NCBI GenBank assembly: GCA_013347225.1
Contig: CP054595.1
Location: 3,902,415 to 3,966,414 of the forward strand
Direction: 5' to 3'
DNA from: Candidatus Accumulibacter similis
GTDB taxonomy: Bacteria > Pseudomonadota > Gammaproteobacteria > Burkholderiales > Rhodocyclaceae
Length of the DNA stretch: 64,000 nt
Part shown: in pieces, positions 60,189 through 64,000 of the stretch
How positions within the stretch are numbered: position 1 is the first letter of the stretch
Layout: every line of letters begins with the position of its first letter
Position numbers and translations under genes: made by a program
Notes under the pieces: model-generated
What the model saw: the letters and a program-made list of their open reading frames with translations, nothing else
Told to the model about the DNA's origin: nothing
Databases searched by the model: none

Positions 60189-60516
60189 CCGCGGCCATCG
60201 CCGCGAATGCGCTCGGCCTGTGCGCTTTCGCACGGCGATCGAGCACGCGATGCGGGATGCTTCAGCCATGGCCTCGCGCGGCAATTCCCGCGAGCCCTGA
60301 TTGCCCCACCGCAACGTCGCGCTGCTCCGGTCCTGAGTGGCAGGCGGCCCGGCGACACTTCCGCCGCGCGCTGCGTGCTCGCTACCGACCCCGCATGGCG
60401 CCCGGAGCGAAGCGGCAGGCGAACAGGGCAGCGAGCGTTGCTGCTGCCAACTCCCCGGCATGCCGGGAGCGGCACAGGCCACCAGTTCTCCATTTCACCA
60501 CCCAGGAAAATTCACG
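60189..60516. other. Gene-free region before PEP-CTERM gene 3
   Basis: No gene was seen in these 328 bp. A 14-bp perfect palindrome, CCCGGCATGCCGGG, lies at 60454-60467. Overlapping it, GG and GC are spaced by ten bases (60457-60470), a very weak match to a -24/-12 promoter. The TGTAAA-N5-CCGACA motif found upstream of the other two PEP-CTERM genes is absent. Confidence 0.4.
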
Positions 60517-61164
60517 ATGACCATAGGTACAACCGCCCGCCTGCTGACGTTCGTCGGCGCCCTTTCGGCAACCGCTCTGGCGAATGCCACGCCCTTCCAG
60601 AACGGCAGTTTCGAGACCGCCGCCGTCAACCCGGGCACCTTCACCACGCTTGGCCTCAACAACAGCCAGATCGCCGGCTGGACGATCAGCGGCGGCAACG
60701 TCGACTACATCGGGAGTTACTGGCAGGCAGCCCAGGGCAGCCGCAGCATCGACCTCGCCGGCAACACGCTGGGTACGATCAGCCAGACCTTCGACACCCA
60801 GATTGGCTGGCTGTATACGGTCGAGTTCGCGATGGCCGGCAACACCGACGGCGGCCCGGCAACGAAGCTGCTGCAGGTCGTCGCCGGCAACGAGCAGGCC
60901 CAGTTCTCCTTCGACCAGAGCGGCAGGTCGCGAACGAACATGGGCTGGGTAGACCACAGCTTCCAGTTCACGGCCGACACCGCACACACGACACTGAGCT
61001 TCTCGGCGCTCAACGGCACCTGCTGCTACGGCGCAGCGCTCGACAACGTGCGCGTCACCGCGGAGCAGAACGACGCGCCGGAGCCCGCTTCGGCACTGCT
61101 CGTCGGCCTGTCGCTTGCCGGGCTCGGCTGGTCGCGACGGAATCGGCGGCACGGCACGCTGTAG
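60517..61164 (+). CDS. PEP-CTERM sorting domain protein 3 (DUF642/choice-of-anchor type)
   Basis: A 215-residue exported protein. The signal peptide is TARLLTFVGALSATALANAT. The body begins PFQNGSFETAAVNPGTFTTL and contains IAGWTISGGNVDYIGSYWQA, the start of a DUF642-like jelly-roll, then CCYGAALDNVRVTAEQND. The C-terminus APEPASALLVGLSLAGLGWS, followed by RRNRR, is a textbook PEP-CTERM signal. ATG at 60517 is used (CCCAGGAAAA upstream). Unlike the other two PEP-CTERM genes it has no convincing sigma-54 promoter. Confidence 0.87.
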   Translation: MTIGTTARLLTFVGALSATALANATPFQNGSFETAAVNPGTFTTLGLNNSQIAGWTISGGNVDYIGSYWQAAQGSRSIDLAGNTLGTISQTFDTQIGWLYTVEFAMAGNTDGGPATKLLQVVAGNEQAQFSFDQSGRSRTNMGWVDHSFQFTADTAHTTLSFSALNGTCCYGAALDNVRVTAEQNDAPEPASALLVGLSLAGLGWSRRNRRHGTL

Positions 61165-61429
61165 GCAAGGCAGCGTCGGAGTCCTGCTGCGGCTTGGGTC
61201 GACGCGAGAAGCTGCTGTTCCGCGTCAGGCGCAAGCCCGCCGCCATCTGGCTGGCGGCGCATGCCGATGCCGCCAGGAGCGACATGCCGGGAACAGCTTG
61301 CGTGCGCCTCGACCGCCGTGCGCCGGCGCGCGACAGTCTGCGGACCGACGGCAAGTGGTTCGCCGTGGACGGCGTGCCGGTCGCCAGGCTGGCCGCGGTC
61401 AGCCACTGCCATCCCCCCGCGGCGGCGGT

Positions 61430-61701
61430 GATGACGGCTTCGCGGTCGAGGCCGACGGACTGTCGCGACATCCTGGCGACTTCCGGGCGGTCGACCGCTT
61501 CAGTTCGAGGATCGAGCGCCGCGAGATCGTCGGCTTCCCCGGCTCCAACATTTCGTCCGCCTTGCGCAAGCGATCCTCCAACGCGGCGCGGGCTTCGACC
61601 TCATCTGGCATGACCTGCCGGCGATGACCGGCGTCGGCGCCAGCTGCTTCACCGTGGCGCTGCTGCGCTTTCGTCGGGTGGTCGCGCAGACGCAGGCGTG
61701 A
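61430..61701 (+). pseudogene. Collapsed ABC transporter: ATPase start joined to permease end
   Basis: In one frame, FAVEADGLSRHPGDFRAVDR, then SSRIERREIVGFPGSN, matches the start of an ABC ATPase just before its Walker A loop (usual form GEIFGFLGPNGAGKTT). From about 61534 a second frame reads RLQHFVRLAQAILQRGAGFD, then LIWHDLPAMTGV and CFTVALLRFRRVVAQTQA, the C-terminus of an ABC-2-type permease (YhhJ/YbhR-like). The Walker A, signature motif and most of the permease are gone, and the frames differ, so a large internal deletion destroyed the genes. The region 61165-61429 before it is unassigned. Confidence 0.65.
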
Positions 61702-61789
61702 GCGCCGCCGTGCCCCGGGAACGGCGGGCGATTGACGCCACCCGACAGCGGTTCTATGCTGATTCCAATGGCCACGACGGAGGGAAAGC

Positions 61790-62266
61790 ATGCGTTCACG
61801 AGCCCTGTTCTTCGCGCTGCTCGTCGTCACCACGGCGGCGTCGGGCGCCGGGGTTTACAAATGGGTCGACGAGAAGGGGGTCACCCACTTTTCGGAACTA
61901 CCACCGCCGGGGCAACCTGCACGGAAGCCGGCGAACGCGCCGGCCCCCCAGGACCAGGCGGTGCCGGCCGCCAGTGATGGCGGCCAGCCGGCTGGCAAGA
62001 GCTGGCAGCAGAAGGAAACCGAGTTTCGCCAGCGACAGATCGATCGTGACGCCGCCGCACGCAAGCAGGAGGAACAGGAAGCGGCAGCGAAGCGCCTGCA
62101 GCGCGACTGCATGCTGGCCAGGAAGTCGCTCGAGAACCTGCAGAACGCAAACGCCGTTGCGCGATACGACGACAGGGGCGAGCGTGTCTATCTCGGCGAC
62201 AAGGAACGGACGGCCCTGATCCAGCAGCGCAAGCAGGAAATCGAGGCAAGATGTTCCGGCAAATGA
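61790..62266 (+). CDS. DUF4124 domain-containing exported protein
   Basis: A 158-residue periplasmic protein. The signal peptide MRSRALFFALLVVTTAASGA is followed directly by VYKWVDEKGVTHFSELPPPG, the diagnostic DUF4124 motif. A disordered Pro/Ala linker, a charged coiled-coil (ETEFRQRQIDRDAAARKQEE, continuing to about residue 105) and a short C-terminal domain with Cys residues complete it. The role of the family is unknown; it is common in beta- and gammaproteobacteria. Confidence 0.88.
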   Translation: MRSRALFFALLVVTTAASGAGVYKWVDEKGVTHFSELPPPGQPARKPANAPAPQDQAVPAASDGGQPAGKSWQQKETEFRQRQIDRDAAARKQEEQEAAAKRLQRDCMLARKSLENLQNANAVARYDDRGERVYLGDKERTALIQQRKQEIEARCSGK

Positions 62267-62412
62267 CGGCAGGCAGCAGTGTGCGTGCCGCCGGCGCGGT
62301 GGCGGCCCCGGTCAAGGCTGCCAGTCGGCGGGCAGCGGTCGCCGCTGCAGGACCGCGGTCCGCCCGGGCAGCTCCGGCTACTGCAGTGCGGCAACCACTT
62401 GAGGAGAAAACC

Positions 62413-63177
62413 ATGAGCCTTTCTGCGAGCAGCCTCCGCTCCGGCATCAGCGATGCCGAATGGAGGCAGCGGGTCGATCTCGCCGCCTGCTACCGCCTGG
62501 TGGCGATGTTTGGCTGGGACGACCTCATCTTCACCCATATCTCGGCCCGTGTTCCCGGCCCAGAGCACCATTTCCTGATCAATCCCTACGGCTTCATGTT
62601 CGACGAGATCACCGCATCGAGCCTGGTCAAGGTAGATGTGCAGGGCAACAAGCTCGACGACACGCCATACGACATCAACCCCGCCGGCTTCACCATCCAC
62701 AGCGCGGTGCACACAGCGCGTGCAGACGCGATCTGCGTCCTCCACCTGCACAGCGTCAACGGTGTCGCCGTCTCGGCGCAGGAGGCCGGTGTGCTGCCGC
62801 TGTCGCAGCACTCGATCTTCGTTCTGTCGTCGCTCGCCTACCATGACTACGAAGGAGTGGCTCTCGTCGACGACGAGAAGCCCCGCCTGGTGCACGACCT
62901 CGGCGACCGGCGTTTCCTGATGCTGCGCAATCACGGCCTGCTGACGGTCGGCCGATCGGTGGCTGAAGCCTTCGTCGCGATGTACTTCTTCGAGACGAGC
63001 TGCCGCATGCAGGTCAAGGCAATGAGCGGTGGCCTGCCGCTGCGTCACATCGCGCAGCCGATCATCGACGGCGCCCAGACGCAGTGGGAGCAGGTGACGC
63101 GCGGTGCCGGCGGTGGTCTGGCGTGGCCGGCGCTGCTGCGCCGGCTGGAGCGCAGCAATCCGGGCCATGATGCCTGA
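62413..63177 (+). CDS. Class II aldolase/adducin family protein
   Basis: A 254-residue zinc-dependent aldolase-like protein. The zinc-binding histidines are in AICVLHLHSVNG (HxH) and LRNHGLLTVGRSVAEAF, and the N-terminal ACYRLVAMFGWDDLIFTHIS is typical. Members cleave phosphorylated or unphosphorylated sugars, but this one is of the unphosphorylated, bacterial class II aldolase and adducin N-terminal subgroup. ATG at 62413 has GAGGAG upstream; the in-frame extension to 62251 is unconserved and overlaps the DUF4124 gene. Confidence 0.9.
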   Translation: MSLSASSLRSGISDAEWRQRVDLAACYRLVAMFGWDDLIFTHISARVPGPEHHFLINPYGFMFDEITASSLVKVDVQGNKLDDTPYDINPAGFTIHSAVHTARADAICVLHLHSVNGVAVSAQEAGVLPLSQHSIFVLSSLAYHDYEGVALVDDEKPRLVHDLGDRRFLMLRNHGLLTVGRSVAEAFVAMYFFETSCRMQVKAMSGGLPLRHIAQPIIDGAQTQWEQVTRGAGGGLAWPALLRRLERSNPGHDA

Positions 63178-63306
63178 AGCGAGGCGTCGGCGGCGACGCC
63201 GACCGGCGCGGCCAGCGGCTGGCCCGGACAGTTGCCGGCCCGACTGACGGGGGGCGCCGACCCACGCTGCCGGCTGGCCGGCAGCCGCAGCCGCCGATGC
63301 GGTAGA

Positions 63307-63639
63307 ATGCGCGGCGTGAACACCCTCCTCGTCCTCACCAATCTGCCCGACCAGGCGGCGGCACGGTCGCTGGCCGAACAGCTCGTCGCGGCGCGCCTCG
63401 CTGCCTGCGTCAATATCCTGGCGCCCTGCCGCTCTGTGTACCGCTGGCAGGGGAAGGTCGAGACGGCCGACGAGGTGCCGCTGCTGATCAAGACGAGTTC
63501 CGAGCGTTTCGCCGAGCTGGCGGAGGCGATCCGCGCCAGCCATCCGTACGCGCTGCCGGAGGTGGTCGCGCTCGACATTGCCGCCGGCCTCCCCGAGTAT
63601 CTCGCCTGGGTGACGGCCGAAACCGCGCCATCGGCCTGA
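63307..63639 (+). CDS. cutA: Divalent-cation tolerance protein CutA
   Basis: A small trimeric ferredoxin-like-fold protein of 110 residues. It carries NTLLVLTNLPDQAAARSLAE and RLAACVNILAPCRSVYRWQG, ending VVALDIAAGLPEYLAWV, the CutA core with the conserved Cys-Val-Asn and Tyr-x-Trp positions. The start may be ATG 63307 or GTG 63316, which better matches usual lengths. TAGAAT at 63303 resembles a -10 box overlapping the start, in which case the mRNA would be nearly leaderless and GTG more likely. DsbD follows 17 bp later, as in many proteobacteria, supporting a cutA-dsbD operon. Confidence 0.9.
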   Translation: MRGVNTLLVLTNLPDQAAARSLAEQLVAARLAACVNILAPCRSVYRWQGKVETADEVPLLIKTSSERFAELAEAIRASHPYALPEVVALDIAAGLPEYLAWVTAETAPSA

Positions 63640-63656
63640 GCAGGCCGGAGGCGCCG

Positions 63657-64000
63657 ATGCTCCGCTGCCTGCTCCCGCTGCTGCTGCTACTGCTGGCGAC
63701 GCTGACCCAGGCGGAGGAGTTCCTCGACCCGGCGGTGGCCTTCAAGCCGAGCGTGCGCGCGCTCGACGGGCAGACGCTCGAGGTCCGCTTCAGCATCGCC
63801 AAGGGATATTACCTGTACCGCGACAAGTTCCGTTTTGCCGCCGATGCGGCGACGATCCGCCTCGGCACGCCGCTGCTGCCGCCGGGCAAGGAGAAGCACG
63901 ACGAGACCTTCGGCCGCGTCGAGGTGTACTACGATCAGGTGCTCATCCGGCTGCCGGTCGAACGCAACAGCTCCGGGCCGCTGCCGCTGACCCTGCGCGT
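63657..64000 (+). CDS. dsbD: Thiol:disulfide interchange protein DsbD, N-terminal part
   Basis: Only the first 114 codons are in the window. A signal peptide (MLRCLLPLLLLLLATLTQAE) is followed by FLDPAVAFKPSVRALDGQTL and FSIAKGYYLYRDKFRFAAD, the N-terminal DsbD-alpha (immunoglobulin-like) domain that passes electrons to DsbC-type proteins in the periplasm. The membrane and thioredoxin-like domains lie beyond the window. The gene follows cutA by 17 bp, the usual neighbour. Confidence 0.9.
   Translation, partial: MLRCLLPLLLLLLATLTQAEEFLDPAVAFKPSVRALDGQTLEVRFSIAKGYYLYRDKFRFAADAATIRLGTPLLPPGKEKHDETFGRVEVYYDQVLIRLPVERNSSGPLPLTLR

Noticed and set aside
60454..60470. CCCGGCATGCCGGG palindrome / GG-N10-GC as a sigma-54 promoter for PEP-CTERM gene 3
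   Set aside because: Only the bare GG-N10-GC fits; the flanking consensus and the upstream motif seen at the other two genes are missing.

Overview
The window is a high-GC chromosomal segment of a betaproteobacterium. The rpsF-priB-rpsR-rplI-dnaB block, the lexA-imuA-imuB SOS operon, three PEP-CTERM (exosortase-sorted) proteins with sigma-54-type promoters, a KorABC-type 2-oxoacid oxidoreductase and the many metabolic and redox genes fit a floc-forming Rhodocyclales bacterium such as Candidatus Accumulibacter. That placement is inference from gene content; no rRNA or other marker gene was available to confirm it. No tRNA, rRNA, CRISPR array or phage structural gene was seen.

Layout. 1-13.4 kb: housekeeping genes. 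These are phosphoglucomutase (cut by the window edge), pgi, a bacteriohemerythrin, the lexA-imuA-imuB operon with a perfect SOS box, a peroxiredoxin, a PIN-PhoH ATPase, a Tat-exported transglutaminase-like protein with Ser in place of the catalytic Cys, dnaB, and the L9/S18/PriB/S6 operon. 13.4-22.5 kb: a three-gene minus-strand unit encoding a metacaspase-like protease, a 1995-residue protein joining two alpha/beta-hydrolase (lipase-like) domains to a CHAT protease and a helical tail, and a protein with a deoxyribosyltransferase/TIR-like N-terminus, a TPR scaffold and a SLOG-like C-terminus. It has its own promoter and is insulated from the next gene by a terminator. This is the most system-like and least familiar locus here, and looks like a conflict or regulated-cell-death cassette. 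22.6-30.2 kb: OmpA-like protein, cytochrome c, Hsp20, thioredoxin, macro-domain protein, methyltransferase, hydrolase, Cache-domain protein, acetate-family transporter, PAP2 phosphatase and rhodanese.

30.5-38.6 kb: a coherent carbon/redox cluster on the plus strand: korC-korA-korB (2-oxoacid:ferredoxin oxidoreductase plus a GltD-like NAD(P)-linking flavoprotein), an LrgA/LrgB pair and a YdiF-type CoA-transferase. 38.7-47.1 kb is island-like: a 1505-residue TIR-CHAT-NTPase-TPR protein, a truncated VapB/AbrB antitoxin, an AAA/DUF4143 ATPase flanked by perfect inverted repeats, a possible Cas1 fragment and a complete IS1634-family element.

47.2-64 kb: peroxiredoxin-like, YfcF-type GST, MAPEG, Uma2, SPFH, AraC-MGMT fusion, EamA exporter, DUF1439, VOC, WrbA-like flavoprotein, pirin and LigB dioxygenase genes with a divergent LysR regulator, DUF4124, class II aldolase, CutA and the start of DsbD. 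The three PEP-CTERM genes lie in this part. Two of them share a -24/-12 promoter and an upstream 17-bp motif, TGTAAA-N5-CCGACA, a candidate activator site. A collapsed ABC transporter (ATPase start joined to permease end) lies at 61.4-61.7 kb.
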